Shown: positions 44,372 through 56,348, counted from the stretch's first letter. The stretch: DNA of 64,000 nt from Streptomyces olivaceus (GCF_000721235.1 NZ_JOFH01000008.1:62001-126000); one strand, 5' to 3'. The notes: generated by a model not told the origin, from the sequence alone. Made by a program: numbers and translations.

Positions 44372-46012
44372 TCAGCCCATGTGCGGGTACGTGTAGTCGG
44401 TCGGCGGGACCAGCGTCTCCTTGATGGCACGGGTCAGCGTCCAGCGCATCAGGTTCTGCGGGGCGCCGGCCTTGTCGTTGGTGCCGGACGCGCGGCCGCC
44501 GCCGAAGGGCTGCTGGCCGACGACGGCACCGGTCGACTTGTCGTTGATGTAGAAGTTGCCGGCCGCGTAGCGCAGCTTCTCCATCGTGTACGCCGCCGCC
44601 GCGCGGTCGTTCGAGACCACCGAGCCGGTGAGCGCGTAGTCCGACACCGACTCCATCTGGGTCAGCATCTCGTCGTACGCGCCGGCCCTGCTGTCGTCGT
44701 ACACGTGCACGGCGAGGAACGGGCCGAAGTACTCGGTGCGGAAGACCTCGTTCTCCGGGTCGGTGCACTCGACGACGGTCGGGCGGACGAAGTAGCCGAC
44801 CGAGTCGTCGTAGGAGCCGCCCGCGACGATCGTGCAGGTCTCGTCCTGCTTGGCACGGTCGATGGCCGCCTTGTTCTTGGCGAAGGACCGCTCGTCGATG
44901 ACGGCGCCGACGAAGTTCGACAGGTCGGTGACGTCGCCCATGGTGAGGTAGTCGACCTCGGCGGCGAACTCCTCCTTGAACCCGTCGTTCCAGATGGACG
45001 CCGGGATGTACGCGCGGGAGGTGGCGCTGCACTTCTGGCCCTGGTACTCGAAGGCACCGCGGGTCAGCGCGGTCTTCAGCACCGCGCGGTCGGCGCTCGG
45101 GTGGGCGACCAGGAAGTCCTTGCCGCCGGTCTCGCCGACCAGGCGCGGGTAGGTGCGGTACTTGCCGATGTTGTTGCCGACCGTCTTCCACAGGTGCTGG
45201 AAGGTCTTGGTCGAGCCGGTGAAGTGGATGCCCGCGAGGTCCCGGTGCTCCAGGGCGACCTCGGAGACCGCGATGCCGTCGCCGGTGACGAGGTTGATGA
45301 CGCCCTTGGGCAGCCCGGCCTCCTCGAGGAGCTGCATGAGCAGCACGGCGGCGTGGGTCTGCGTCGGGGACGGCTTCCAGACCACCACGTTGCCCATCAG
45401 GGCCGGGGCGGTGGGCAGGTTGGCGGCGATCGCGGTGAAGTTGAACGGCGTGATCGCGTAGACGAAGCCCTCCAGCGGGCGGTGGTCCATGCGGTTCCAC
45501 ACGCCCTGGGAGTTGGCCGGGGGCTGCTCGGCCAGGATGTTCCGGGCGTAGTGGACGTTGAAGCGCCAGAAGTCGATCAGCTCGCAGGGGCTGTCGATCT
45601 CGGCCTGCTGGGCGGTCTTGGACTGGCCGAGCATGGTGGAGGCGGCGATGGTCTCGCGCCACGGTCCGGACAGCAGCTCGGCGGCGCGCAGGATGATCGC
45701 CGCGCGGTCGTCGAAGGACATCGCGCGCCACGCGGGGGCGGCGGCCAGGGCGGCGTCGATCGCGTCCTGGGCGTCCTGCTGGGTGGCGTTGGCGTACGTG
45801 CCCAGGCGGGACTTGTGGTGGTGCGGCTGCACGACGTCGAAGCGCTCACCGCCGCCCATCCGCTTCTCACCGCCGATGGTGCAGGGCAGGTCGACCGGAT
45901 GGTCGGCCAGCTCCTTCAGCTTGGCCTCCAGACGGGCGCGCTCCGGGGAACCGGGGGCGTAGCCGTGCACCGGCTCGTTGACGGGGGTGGGGACCTGGGT
46001 CACAGCGTCCAT
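44372..46012 (-). CDS. pruA: Delta-1-pyrroline-5-carboxylate dehydrogenase
   Basis: It oxidises P5C/glutamate semialdehyde to glutamate, the second step of proline breakdown. The 546-residue aldehyde dehydrogenase has FNFTAIAANLPTAPALMGN, IHFTGSTKTFQHLWKTVG, the general base Glu in RLVGETGGKDFLVAHPSAD, the catalytic Cys in EYQGQKCSATSRAY, and YFGPFLAVHVYDD. Start ATG 46012 (MDAVTQVPTPVNEPVHGYAP). It is downstream of the proline dehydrogenase gene with a 183-bp gap containing a fragment of that gene. Confidence 0.96.
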   Translation of the reverse strand: MDAVTQVPTPVNEPVHGYAPGSPERARLEAKLKELADHPVDLPCTIGGEKRMGGGERFDVVQPHHHKSRLGTYANATQQDAQDAIDAALAAAPAWRAMSFDDRAAIILRAAELLSGPWRETIAASTMLGQSKTAQQAEIDSPCELIDFWRFNVHYARNILAEQPPANSQGVWNRMDHRPLEGFVYAITPFNFTAIAANLPTAPALMGNVVVWKPSPTQTHAAVLLMQLLEEAGLPKGVINLVTGDGIAVSEVALEHRDLAGIHFTGSTKTFQHLWKTVGNNIGKYRTYPRLVGETGGKDFLVAHPSADRAVLKTALTRGAFEYQGQKCSATSRAYIPASIWNDGFKEEFAAEVDYLTMGDVTDLSNFVGAVIDERSFAKNKAAIDRAKQDETCTIVAGGSYDDSVGYFVRPTVVECTDPENEVFRTEYFGPFLAVHVYDDSRAGAYDEMLTQMESVSDYALTGSVVSNDRAAAAYTMEKLRYAAGNFYINDKSTGAVVGQQPFGGGRASGTNDKAGAPQNLMRWTLTRAIKETLVPPTDYTYPHMG

Positions 46013-46062
46013 GGGTTCCGTAACTCCTTTAACTGAGCGAGCGGTCTTGCGAGCGGGTGGGC

Positions 46063-46131
46063 TCAGCCCTTGCCGACCATCGAGCGGGCGAAGAACCGGA
46101 GGTTCGCCGGCTTCTCCGCAAGACGGCGCAT
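46063..46131 (-). pseudogene. Duplicated 22-codon 3' end of the proline dehydrogenase gene
   Basis: On the minus strand this reads MRRLAEKPANLRFFARSMVG-KG-stop, against MRRLAEKPANLRFFARSVIG-RG-stop at the true end of the neighbouring gene (46196-46264). A stretch of about 44 bp is identical but for one base. No start signal or upstream homology is present, so it is a fragment left by a local duplication or recombination. Confidence 0.8.
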
Positions 46132-46195
46132 ACTGCGCCTTCCCGGGGGACGACCCCCGGACCCCCGGCAGCCGAGGCACCGCAGCCGGGTCGTG

Positions 46196-47122
46196 TCAGC
46201 CACGGCCGATCACGCTCCGCGCGAAGAACCGGAGGTTCGCCGGCTTCTCCGCGAGACGGCGCATGAAGTAGCCGTACCAGTCGGTGCCGTAGGCCGTGTA
46301 GACGCGCATGCGGTGGCCCTCGGCGGCCAGCCGCAGGTGCTCGTCGCCCCGGATGCCGTACAGCATCTGGAACTCGTACTCGTCGAGCTTGCGTCCGGCC
46401 GTGCGGGCCAGTTCCTGGGCGATGGAGATCAGGCGCGGGTCGTGCGACCCGATCATCGGGTAGCCCCCGCCCTCCATCAGGGTGCGCAGGACGCGCACGT
46501 ACGCCTTGTCGATCTCGTGGCGCTGCTGGTACGCGACTTCCGCGGGCTCCTTGTAGGCGCCCTTCACCAACCGTACGCGAGAGCCGCTGTCGGCCAGGCG
46601 GCGCGCGTCCTCCTCGGTGCGGAAGAGGTAGGCCTGGATGACGCAGCCGGTCTGCGGGAAGTCCTGCCGCAGTTCCTCGTGGATGGCGAACATCGAGTCG
46701 AGGGTGGTGTGGTCCTCGGCGTCGAGCGTGACCGTGGTGCCGATCCCGGCGGCGGCCTCGACGACCGGGCGGACGTTCGCGGCGGCCAGCTCGTGGCCTC
46801 CGTCCAGCGCCTGGCCGAACATGGACAGCTTCACGGACATCTCGGCGCGGGTGCCGAGGTCCAGGGGCTTCAGCCGGTCGATCAGCTCCAGGTAGGCGTC
46901 GCGGGCGGCCTCGGCCTGGGCGGGGGTGGTGATGTCCTCGCCGACGACGTCCATCGTCAGTTCGAGGCCCTGGTCGGTGAGGTCCCGGACGATCGGCACG
47001 ATCTCGTCGACGGACTCACCGGGGATGAACCGGTCGACGACCGGCTTCGTCACGGGCGCGGCCGAGACCAGCCGGCGCAGCCGGTCGCTGCGCGACGCGG
47101 CGAGAATCACGGGACCCAGCAC
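46196..47122 (-). CDS. Proline dehydrogenase (FAD)
   Basis: The 308-residue monofunctional PRODH has the expected barrel signatures: TMDVVGEDITTPAQAE, MSVKLSMFGQALDGGH, VTLDAEDHTTLDSMF, YLFRTEEDARRLADSGSRVR, LVKGAYKEPAEVAYQ, and the substrate-binding end FQMLYGIRGDEHLRLAAEGH, RVYTAYGTDWYGYFMRRL. GTG 47122 has GGAGG 6 nt upstream. Forms a catabolic unit with pruA and is divergent from a PucR-type regulator. Confidence 0.95.
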   Translation of the reverse strand: MLGPVILAASRSDRLRRLVSAAPVTKPVVDRFIPGESVDEIVPIVRDLTDQGLELTMDVVGEDITTPAQAEAARDAYLELIDRLKPLDLGTRAEMSVKLSMFGQALDGGHELAAANVRPVVEAAAGIGTTVTLDAEDHTTLDSMFAIHEELRQDFPQTGCVIQAYLFRTEEDARRLADSGSRVRLVKGAYKEPAEVAYQQRHEIDKAYVRVLRTLMEGGGYPMIGSHDPRLISIAQELARTAGRKLDEYEFQMLYGIRGDEHLRLAAEGHRMRVYTAYGTDWYGYFMRRLAEKPANLRFFARSVIGRG

Positions 47123-47271
47123 GGGGCACCTCCACTTGCCAACCAACACGAGGCCGCGCCCGGTGTCGGATGTCCGACGGTTCGGCGACGGCACGGAGAA
47201 CCACCGTGAAATCTAGGGACGGTCCCGATCGTCGGCCATCGACAGCTGTCACGCATCCGTGCCGCGCATCT

Positions 47272-47285
47272 CATACAAATGTATG
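47272..47285. promoter_or_regulatory. Palindrome between proline dehydrogenase and PucR genes
   Basis: CATACA-AA-TGTATG, perfect 6-bp arms, 15 bp before the regulator's ATG and about 150 bp from the dehydrogenase start. Candidate operator or overlapping promoter. Confidence 0.5.
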
Positions 47286-47299
47286 AAGGCCGGGTGCGT

Positions 47300-48523
47300 A
47301 TGCGGCAGAATGCACGGGTGACGCCGGATTCCAGAAGTGAGTACCAGGAGCTGGTAGACGAGATCTCGGAGCTCCTGGGCGCCCCCGCGACTCTGGAGAA
47401 CCGGGACTTCGAGCTGATCGCCTTCGGCGCCTACGACACCGAGGGCGACCTCGATCCCTCCGTGCTCGACCCGGTACGCACCCGTTCGATCCTGACCCGG
47501 CGCTCCACCGCTGCCGTCCGGTCCTGGTTCGAGGGCTTCGGCATCACCCGGGCGACCGGTCCGGTCCGCATCCCGCCGACCCCGGAGGCGGGGGTGTACC
47601 GGGGTCGCACGTGTCTGCCGGTACGCCATCGGGGTGTGGTCCTGGGCTACGTGTGGCTGCTCGACACCGATCCCGGCCCGACCGAGCGGCAGCTGACGGC
47701 GGCCATGACGGTGACGGCCCGGATCGGCGCGCTGCTCGCGGACGAGGCTCAGCACGGCGCGGATCTGAGCCGGGAGCTGCGGGCGGTGCTGACCGCCGAG
47801 CGGGACTGGCAGCGGGACATGGCGGTCGCGGAGCTGCGCACCGCGCTCGGCACCCGCGCGGACACCCCGCACGCGGTGGTCTGTGTGGCGCCCTGGCCGT
47901 CGGCCGACCCGGACGACGCGCCCTCGGTCCGTACGGTGCCGGGGGCGACGGCGCTGTGCACGGTGCCGTGGGGTGCCGCGGGGCAGTCGCTGGCGCTGCT
48001 GGTCAGGCTGCGTTCGGCGGACCTGCCGGCCCCGGCGACGGCGGCGGCGGGGCGGCTCCTTGAGCGGGCCCGGGGCACGGGCGGTCCGGCGGGACCGGCG
48101 GGCGCCGAGGCGGTGGCTGCGGCCGGGGTGTCCGCGCCGCGCTCGGGCCTGGCGGAGCTGGAGGCGGCCTGGTGGGAGGCGTCGGCGGCGGCCCGGGCGG
48201 CGCGGGCGGAGTCCCGGTTCGGGCCGGTCGCGCAGTGGACGTCGATCGGGCCGTTCCGCCTGCTGACCGCGCTGCCCGCGCACGCCGCCCACGACCCGGC
48301 CGTACGGGCGCTGCTCACCTCCGCCCACCGCGAACTCGCCCGCACCGCGGAGGTCTACCTGGACCGCGCGGGCCAGGCCGGCCGCACCGCCGCCGAGCTG
48401 GGCATCCACCGGCAGACGCTGTACTACCGCCTGTCCCGCGTCGAACAGCTCACCGGCCTCGACCTGGACGACGGCGAGGACCGGCTGCTGCTGCACATGG
48501 CGCTCAAGGCGCATCGCCTGTAG
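47300..48523 (+). CDS. PucR-type regulator of proline catabolism
   Basis: About 407 residues. The C-terminus has the PucR helix-turn-helix ([40 protein letters not shown]). The N-terminus ([20 protein letters not shown]...) is a sensor domain without clear ligand motif. PRODH-linked PucR proteins are known as proline-responsive activators in Streptomyces. ATG 47300 was chosen; GTG 47318 is also possible. It overlaps the convergent TetR gene by 20 bp. Confidence 0.85.
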   Translation: MRQNARVTPDSRSEYQELVDEISELLGAPATLENRDFELIAFGAYDTEGDLDPSVLDPVRTRSILTRRSTAAVRSWFEGFGITRATGPVRIPPTPEAGVYRGRTCLPVRHRGVVLGYVWLLDTDPGPTERQLTAAMTVTARIGALLADEAQHGADLSRELRAVLTAERDWQRDMAVAELRTALGTRADTPHAVVCVAPWPSADPDDAPSVRTVPGATALCTVPWGAAGQSLALLVRLRSADLPAPATAAAGRLLERARGTGGPAGPAGAEAVAAAGVSAPRSGLAELEAAWWEASAAARAARAESRFGPVAQWTSIGPFRLLTALPAHAAHDPAVRALLTSAHRELARTAEVYLDRAGQAGRTAAELGIHRQTLYYRLSRVEQLTGLDLDDGEDRLLLHMALKAHRL

Positions 48524-49091
48524 CGGCGGCGGCTCCTTCGATCACCTGACGCAGGCCGTCAGTGAGCCGGCCCGCATCGGGGGCCGACTTCGGGTCGAAG
48601 GTCCACTGGGCCATGAGGCCCATCATCAGCGTGGTGTAGAAGGCGCCGAGCGTGTCGACGACCTCCTCCGGCACCTCGTCCTCGGGGGCGCCCGTGAACA
48701 GGGCGACGAATCCGCGCGAGCCCTCGCGCTGCGCCCGCGCCAGATGGTCGCGCACCTCCGGCACCTGGTCCCCCAGCGCCACGACCTCCAAGCTCAGCCG
48801 CCACATCGAGCCCGGCTCCCGCATGGTCGCGACGATGTTGGACCAGACCGAGGTGAACCGCTCCAACGAGCCGGGCTCACCCCTGACCTCGCCGTCGAAG
48901 GCCTCGGACACGTTCTCCACCATCGCCACGTACGCCTGCGCGAGCAGCGCGTCCTTGGACCCGTAGTGGTAGCCGATGGAGGCCAGGTTGGTACCCGACT
49001 CCTTGACGATGTCGCGGGCCGTCGTGCGCACGAACCCCTTGGCGAGCAGGCAGCGCTTGGCGCCTTCGAGCAGATCCTCACGGTGTCCCAT
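48504..49091 (-). CDS. TetR-family repressor of the adjacent MFS gene
   Basis: 195 residues: [60 protein letters not shown] is a classical TetR helix-turn-helix, followed by a helical ligand domain. It is divergent from an MFS exporter with an inverted repeat in between, so it should repress that exporter. Tail-to-tail overlap of 20 bp with the PucR gene. Confidence 0.92.
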   Translation of the reverse strand: MGHREDLLEGAKRCLLAKGFVRTTARDIVKESGTNLASIGYHYGSKDALLAQAYVAMVENVSEAFDGEVRGEPGSLERFTSVWSNIVATMREPGSMWRLSLEVVALGDQVPEVRDHLARAQREGSRGFVALFTGAPEDEVPEEVVDTLGAFYTTLMMGLMAQWTFDPKSAPDAGRLTDGLRQVIEGAAAATGDAP

Positions 49092-49125
49092 GCCGTCACC
49101 CTACCCAGCCTTCCATACGCGCGTC

Positions 49126-49154
49126 TTATACGAACGTCATAGACAAGCGTATAA
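49126..49154. promoter_or_regulatory. Inverted repeat and -10 box between TetR and MFS genes
   Basis: TTATACG (49126-49132) and CGTATAA (49148-49154) are perfect inverted arms 15 nt apart. TATAAT, an exact -10 consensus, lies at 49150-49155 inside the right arm, so a bound TetR dimer would cover the MFS promoter. Confidence 0.65.
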
Positions 49155-49175
49155 TACGTGCGTACAGTCACCGGC

Positions 49176-50741
49176 ATGACAGCCATGACACCCGTCCCGA
49201 CCCGTGCCGGCCGCCGTGAGTGGACCGCGCTGGCCGTCCTGATGCTTCCGCTGCTGCTGGTCTCGATGGACGTCTCCGTCCTCTACTTCGCGATCCCGGA
49301 GATCAGCGCCGACCTGGACCCGAGCGGCACCCAACAGCTGTGGATCTTCGACATCTACGGCTTCGTCCTGGCCGGCCTGCTGATGACGATGGGAGCGCTC
49401 GGCGACCGCGTCGGCCGCCGCAGGCTGCTCCTGATCGGCGCCGTGGCCTTCGGCGCCGCCTCCCTGCTCGCCGCCTACGCGCACACCGCCGAGACCCTGA
49501 TCGCGGCCCGCGCGATCCTCGGCATCGGCGGCGCGACGCTGATGCCCTCGACGATGGCGCTGCTCCGCACGATGTTCACCGACCCCGCCCAGCGGGCGAA
49601 GGCGATCGGGATGTGGTCCGGGGTGATGACCGCGGGCATCGCGCTCGGCTCGGTGATGAGCGGCGTCCTCGTCGAGCACTTCTGGTGGGGCTCGGTCTTC
49701 CTGGTCAACCTGCCCGCGATGGCCCTGCTGCTGATCCTCGGACCGGTGCTGCTGCCCGAGTCGAAGAACCCCGCACCCGGCCGCTTCGACCTGCTGAGCG
49801 TCCCGCTGTCGATGGCGGCGGTCCTCCCCGTGGTCTACGGCCTGAAGGAACTGCCCTCCGAGGGCTGGAACTTCCGCTACGTCGTCTCGATCACCGTCGG
49901 ACTGCTGTTCGGCGCGCTGTTCGTGCACCGCCAGCGCACGTCGGGCTCGCCGATGATCTCGCCCGCGCTCTTCCGCGGACACGGCTTCACCCCGGCGCTC
50001 GTGCTCAACACGGTGTCGGCCTTCGGGATGATGGGCGCGGCGTACTTCACCACCCAGTACCTGCAGTCGGTGCTGGGCAGGAGCGCGCTGGAGGCCGCGC
50101 TGTGGAGCCTGCTCCCGTCGGTGCTCATCGGTGTCGCCGCACCGGTCGCCACGGCGCTGGTCCAGCGGGGCGCCGAGCGCGCGTACGTCGTCACGGCCGG
50201 CTTCGCCGTCGCGGCATGCGGCTACGGGCTGCTGACCCTGGCCGGTACGGACTCGCTGTGGCTGGTGCTGGCCTCGTGCGGCGTCCTCGCCGCCGGCATC
50301 GTCGTCGTGATGTCCCAGCTCACCGACCTGGCACTCGGCTCGGCCCCGGTCGAGAAGGCGGGCTCGGCGTCCTCCCTGCTGGAGACGGGCACCGAGTTCG
50401 GCGGCGCCCTGGGCATGGCCGTCCTCGGCTCCATCGGCACGGCCGTCTACCGCCACGGCGTTCCCGAGGACGCGCCGGCCGCGGCCCAGGAGACCCTGGG
50501 CGGCGCGCTGACCGTCGCCGCCGGACTTCCCGGGCGCGCGGGAGACGCCCTGGCGACGGCGGCCCGCGAGGCGTTCACCGACGGGATGCGCGGGGCCGCG
50601 GCGGCGGGGGCGCTGCTGCTCCTCGGCGCGGCGGTGCTGGCGGCGCGGGGGCTGCGGAACATCCGGGTGCGCCCCGAGACGGCGGCCCAGGACGCGGAAA
50701 GCGCCGGACACGCTGATTCGCTCAGCACGTCCGGCGCTTGA
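49176..50741 (+). CDS. MFS drug/H+ antiporter (DHA2, 14-TM type)
   Basis: About 521 residues with 14 hydrophobic segments, motif A GALGDRVGRRRLLLIGAVAF and the motif C-like GVMTAGIALGSVMSGVLVEH. This is the SmvA/QacA-like exporter group. No Shine-Dalgarno precedes ATG 49176 and the TATAAT box is only about 20 nt away, so the message may be leaderless or nearly so; GTG 49158 and ATG 49185 are alternatives. Expected to be induced by a ligand of the divergent TetR. Confidence 0.9.
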   Translation: MTAMTPVPTRAGRREWTALAVLMLPLLLVSMDVSVLYFAIPEISADLDPSGTQQLWIFDIYGFVLAGLLMTMGALGDRVGRRRLLLIGAVAFGAASLLAAYAHTAETLIAARAILGIGGATLMPSTMALLRTMFTDPAQRAKAIGMWSGVMTAGIALGSVMSGVLVEHFWWGSVFLVNLPAMALLLILGPVLLPESKNPAPGRFDLLSVPLSMAAVLPVVYGLKELPSEGWNFRYVVSITVGLLFGALFVHRQRTSGSPMISPALFRGHGFTPALVLNTVSAFGMMGAAYFTTQYLQSVLGRSALEAALWSLLPSVLIGVAAPVATALVQRGAERAYVVTAGFAVAACGYGLLTLAGTDSLWLVLASCGVLAAGIVVVMSQLTDLALGSAPVEKAGSASSLLETGTEFGGALGMAVLGSIGTAVYRHGVPEDAPAAAQETLGGALTVAAGLPGRAGDALATAAREAFTDGMRGAAAAGALLLLGAAVLAARGLRNIRVRPETAAQDAESAGHADSLSTSGA

Positions 50742-50766
50742 GGACGAAGCCCGGTCAGGGCCCCGG

Positions 50767-50782
50767 CGGGGATCTCTCCCCG
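50767..50782. terminator. Hairpin between MFS gene and serA
   Basis: CGGGGA-TCTC-TCCCCG, 6-bp stem with flanking GC-rich pairing, between two convergent genes; no T run. Confidence 0.5.
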
Positions 50783-50786
50783 GGCC

Positions 50787-52376
50787 TCAGACCAGGTTGA
50801 CGGACCGGGCCGACGTCGCCCCGATCTCCGCCGAGACCTCCGCGAGGACCCCGGCGGGCACCGTGTCGTCGACGGTCAGGACGGCCAGCGCCTCGCCGCC
50901 CACCGTCGAACGGGCGACCTGCATGCCGGCGATGTTGACGCCGGCCTCGCCGATGACGCGGCCGACGGTGCCGACGACGCCGGGGCGGTCCTCGTAGCGC
51001 AGGACGACCATGTGGTCGGCGAGGGCCAGGTCGACGTCGTACTCGCCGACGGCGACGATCTTCTGGAGGTGCTTCGGGCCGGCCAGCGTGCCGGAGACCG
51101 ACACCTCCTCGCCGTCCGCGAGGGTGCCGCGCACGATCACGACGTTGCGGTGCTCCGTCGACTCCGAGCTGGTGGTCAGCCGGACCTCGACCCCGCGCTC
51201 CTGGGCGAACAGGGGGGCGTTGACGTACGACACGGTCTCGTCGACGACGTCCTCGAAGACGCCCTTGAGGGCGGAGAGCTCCAGCACCTTCACGTCGTGC
51301 TGGGTGATCTCGCCGTAGACCTCGACGTCGAGGCGGACCGCGACCTCGCCGGCGAGCGCGGTGAAGATGCGGCCGAGGCGCTCGGCGAGCGGCAGGCCCG
51401 GCTTGACGTCCTCGGCGATGACGCCGCCCTGGACGTTGACCGCGTCGGGGACCAGCTCACCGGCGAGGGCGAGGCGGACGGACTTGGCGACGGCGATGCC
51501 GGCCTTCTCCTGGGCCTCGTCGGTGGAGGCACCGAGGTGCGGCGTACAGACCACCTGGTCGAACTCGAACAGCGGCGAGTCCGTGCACGGCTCCTTCGCG
51601 TACACGTCCAGGCCGGCGCCGGCGACGCGGCCCTCCTTGAGCGCCGAGTACAGCGCCTCCTCGTCGACGATGCCGCCGCGGGCGGCGTTGACGATGCGGA
51701 CGCTCGGCTTGACCTTGCGCAGCGCCTCGTCGCCGATCAGGCCGAGGGTCTCGGGGGTCTTGGGCAGGTGGACGGTGATGAAGTCGGAGACCTCGAGCAG
51801 CTCGTCGAGGGACAGCACCTTGACGCCCATCTGCGCGGCGCGCGCGGGCTGCACGTAGGGGTCGTAGGCGACGACCTTCATGCCGAAGGCCGACATGCGC
51901 TGCGCGACGAGCGCGCCGATCCGGCCGAGGCCCACGACGCCGAGGGTCTTCTCGGCCAGCTCGACGCCGGTGTACTTGCTGCGCTTCCACTCGCCGTTCT
52001 TCAGCGCGGCGTTGGCCTGCGGGATGTTGCGGGCGGTGGCGACGATCAGGCCGCAGGCCAGCTCGGCTGCGGTCACGATGTTGGAGGTCGGGGCGTTGAC
52101 GACCATCACGCCGGCCTTGGTGGCGGCGGAGACGTCGACGTTGTCCAGGCCGACACCGGCCCGCGCGACGACCTTGAGGTTCTTGGCGGCCGCCACGGCC
52201 TCGGCGTCGACCTTGGTGGCGGAGCGGACCAGGATCGCGTCCACGTCGGCGATGGCGGGGAGCAGTTCGGCCCGGTCCGCGCCGTTGCACTGGCGGATCT
52301 CGAAGTCGGGGCCGAGCGCGTCCACGGTCGCGGGCGACAGCTCTTCGGCGATGAGTACGACGGGTTTCGAGCTCAC
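50787..52376 (-). CDS. serA: D-3-phosphoglycerate dehydrogenase
   Basis: First enzyme of serine synthesis. The 529-residue long form has the NAD-binding GVVGLGRIGALVAQRMSAFG, catalytic Arg in VNAARGGIVDEEAL, Glu in YAKEPCTDSP, His in TPHLGASTDEAQEKAG, then an intervening ASB domain (about 320-450) and a C-terminal ACT domain (VLRYEDRPGVVGTVGRVIGE). GTG 52376 has GAGG 6 nt upstream. Confidence 0.96.
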   Translation of the reverse strand: MSSKPVVLIAEELSPATVDALGPDFEIRQCNGADRAELLPAIADVDAILVRSATKVDAEAVAAAKNLKVVARAGVGLDNVDVSAATKAGVMVVNAPTSNIVTAAELACGLIVATARNIPQANAALKNGEWKRSKYTGVELAEKTLGVVGLGRIGALVAQRMSAFGMKVVAYDPYVQPARAAQMGVKVLSLDELLEVSDFITVHLPKTPETLGLIGDEALRKVKPSVRIVNAARGGIVDEEALYSALKEGRVAGAGLDVYAKEPCTDSPLFEFDQVVCTPHLGASTDEAQEKAGIAVAKSVRLALAGELVPDAVNVQGGVIAEDVKPGLPLAERLGRIFTALAGEVAVRLDVEVYGEITQHDVKVLELSALKGVFEDVVDETVSYVNAPLFAQERGVEVRLTTSSESTEHRNVVIVRGTLADGEEVSVSGTLAGPKHLQKIVAVGEYDVDLALADHMVVLRYEDRPGVVGTVGRVIGEAGVNIAGMQVARSTVGGEALAVLTVDDTVPAGVLAEVSAEIGATSARSVNLV

Positions 52377-52609
52377 GTGAGTCCTCACAAGTCCAATGCG
52401 GACGGCCGTCCCGACGGCCGCATGCGGTGGAGGGGGGAGCGGCAACGTGCCTGCACTTCTTCGTTGTCGCTAAGCCGCGTGGAAGACGCACGACGCTGTG
52501 GGCCTGACGCGTATGTGTTCAGCAGTGTAGTGGCGTGGCGGGAGTCGTCCTGCGCCTGCGCGGAAGGATCACCCGGACGTGGCCGACGGGGCCCGCCGGG
52601 GCGGTGCGG

Positions 52610-52652
52610 CGTCCCGTGACGGCGCCGCGGCACTGCGCGCCGTCACGGGACG
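52610..52652 (-). terminator. Terminator of ilvBNC
   Basis: CGTCCCGTGACGGCG and CGCCGTCACGGGACG, 15-bp perfect stem with a 13-nt loop, just after the ilvC stop. Confidence 0.9.
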
Positions 52653-52660
52653 AAGGGGGC

Positions 52661-54302
<1,642 letters not shown>

Positions 54303-54323
54303 GGTCTCTTCGGTCTCTCTCGC

Positions 54324-56180
54324 TCAGTCGTCTTCGTTGTCGCCGAAGTCGGGGCGGATGTCCCGGGCGGCCATGATCTCGTCGTTGGAGGCGCCGGCGG
54401 CGACCATCGGCCAGACCATCGCGTCCTCGTGGACGACGAAGTCGACGACGACGGGCCGGTCGTTGACGGAGTTCGCCTCCTCGATCACCTTGTCGAGGTC
54501 GGCGGGGTCCTCGCAGCGGATGGCGTAGCAGCCCATGGCCTCCGACAGCTTGACGAAGTCGGGGACGCGGGTGCCGCGGGCGTCCGGGTTGACGTCCTCG
54601 GGGCCGGAGTGCAGCACGGTGTTGGAGTACCGCTGGTTGTAGAACAGGGTCTGCCACTGGCGGACCATCCCGAGGGCGCCGTTGTTGATGACGGCGACCT
54701 TGATCGGGATGTTGTTCAGGGCGCAGGTGGTCAGTTCCTGGTTGGTCATCTGGAAGCAGCCGTCGCCGTCGATCGCCCAGACGGTGCGGCCGGGCATGCC
54801 GGCCTGCGCGCCCATGGCGGCCGGGACGGCGTAGCCCATGGTTCCGGCGCCGCCGGAGTTCAGCCAGGTGGCGGGCTTGTCGTACTGGACGAAGTGCGCG
54901 GCCCACATCTGGTGCTGGCCGACGCCGGCGGCGAAGATCGTGCCCTCCGGGGCCAGTTGCCCGATGCGCTCGATGACGTGCTGCGGGGAGAGCGAACCGT
55001 CCTCGGGCTGGTCGTACCCCAGGGGGTAGGTGTCGCGCCAGCGGCTGAGGTCCTTCCACCAGGCCGCGTACCCCGACGCGGCGGCCTCGCCCCGGTTGCC
55101 CTCGTCGTGCTCCTTCTGGACGGCCTGCACGAGGTCGGCGAGGACCTCGCGGGCGTCGCCGACGATCGGGACGTCGGCGGCCCGGTTCTTGCCGATCTCG
55201 GCCGGGTCGATGTCGGCGTGCACGATCTTGGCGTGCGGGGCGAAGCTGTCCAGCTTGCCGGTGACGCGGTCGTCGAAGCGGGCGCCGAGGGCGACGATCA
55301 GGTCGGCCTTCTGCAGCGCGGTGACGGCGGTGACCGCGCCGTGCATGCCCGGCATTCCCACGTGCAGCGGGTGGCTGTCGGGGAACGCGCCGAGCGCCAT
55401 CAGGGTGGTGGTGACGGGCGCTTCGGTGAGTTCGGCGAGGACCCTCAGCTCGGCGGTCGCCTGCGCCTTGAGCACTCCGCCGCCGACGTAGAGCACGGGG
55501 CGCTTCGCGGCGGAGATCAGCTTGGCCGCCTCGCGGATCTGCTTGGCGTGCGGCTTGGTGACCGGGCGGTAGCCGGGCAGGTCCATCACGGGCGGCCAGG
55601 AGAAGGTGGTCTTCTTCTGGAGGATGTCCTTGGGGATGTCGACCAGGACCGGCCCGGGGCGGCCGGTGGAGGCGATGTGGAACGCCTGCGCGATCACCCG
55701 GGGGATGTCCTCGGCCTTGGTGACCAGGAAGCTGTGCTTGGTGATCGGCATGCTGATGCCGACGATGTCCGCTTCCTGGAAGGAGTCCGTGCCGATCAGG
55801 GACGACGCGACCTGCCCGGTGATCGCGACCAGCGGCACGGAGTCCATGTTGGCGTCGGCGATCGGGGTGACCAGGTTGGTGGCGCCGGGGCCGGAGGTCG
55901 CCATGCAGACGCCGACCTTGCCGGTGGCCTGCGCGTAGCCGGTGGCCGCGTGTCCGGCGCCCTGCTCGTGGCGGACCAGGACGTGGCGCACCCTGGTGGA
56001 GTCCATCAGCGGGTCGTAGGCCGGAAGGATCGTGCCGCCGGGGATGCCGAATACGGTGTCGGCGCCGACCTCCTCGAGAGAGCGAATGAGGGACTGCGCA
56101 CCCGTGACGTGCTCGGGGGCGGACTGTCCTCCGGATCGGGGCCGGGGCTGCGGGTGAGCCCCGGTGGCCTGCTCGGTCAT
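54324..56180 (-). CDS. ilvB: Acetolactate synthase large subunit
   Basis: The 618-residue ThDP enzyme has [20 protein letters not shown] with the catalytic Glu, [35 protein letters not shown] and the ThDP/Mg motif [20 protein letters not shown]...NN. It makes acetolactate and acetohydroxybutyrate, the first common step to Val/Leu/Ile. ATG 56180 was chosen for the conserved [19 protein letters not shown] start. Its leader holds a classical attenuator (separate entries). Confidence 0.97.
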   Translation of the reverse strand: MTEQATGAHPQPRPRSGGQSAPEHVTGAQSLIRSLEEVGADTVFGIPGGTILPAYDPLMDSTRVRHVLVRHEQGAGHAATGYAQATGKVGVCMATSGPGATNLVTPIADANMDSVPLVAITGQVASSLIGTDSFQEADIVGISMPITKHSFLVTKAEDIPRVIAQAFHIASTGRPGPVLVDIPKDILQKKTTFSWPPVMDLPGYRPVTKPHAKQIREAAKLISAAKRPVLYVGGGVLKAQATAELRVLAELTEAPVTTTLMALGAFPDSHPLHVGMPGMHGAVTAVTALQKADLIVALGARFDDRVTGKLDSFAPHAKIVHADIDPAEIGKNRAADVPIVGDAREVLADLVQAVQKEHDEGNRGEAAASGYAAWWKDLSRWRDTYPLGYDQPEDGSLSPQHVIERIGQLAPEGTIFAAGVGQHQMWAAHFVQYDKPATWLNSGGAGTMGYAVPAAMGAQAGMPGRTVWAIDGDGCFQMTNQELTTCALNNIPIKVAVINNGALGMVRQWQTLFYNQRYSNTVLHSGPEDVNPDARGTRVPDFVKLSEAMGCYAIRCEDPADLDKVIEEANSVNDRPVVVDFVVHEDAMVWPMVAAGASNDEIMAARDIRPDFGDNEDD

Positions 56181-56260
56181 CGGCGTTCTCTTCTCGATGC
56201 TGAGGGTTTTTGCGAAGTTTGTACGGGCTGCGGATGCTGCTCGGCAGGTGCCTGTGCAAC

Positions 56261-56294
56261 AAAAAACCCCTCGTGCCAAAAGGCAAGCGAGGGG
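56261..56294 (-). terminator. ilvB attenuator terminator
   Basis: On the minus strand CCCCTCG...CGAGGGG with an inner TGCC-TTTT-GGCA stem is followed by TTTTTT, 80 bp before the ilvB start and 55 bp after the leader peptide stop. Confidence 0.93.
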
Positions 56295-56348
56295 AGCGCG
56301 CCGGGAGTGGGTCGCCGGGAGTCCGGGTGTATCCGGACGTCACCGGCT

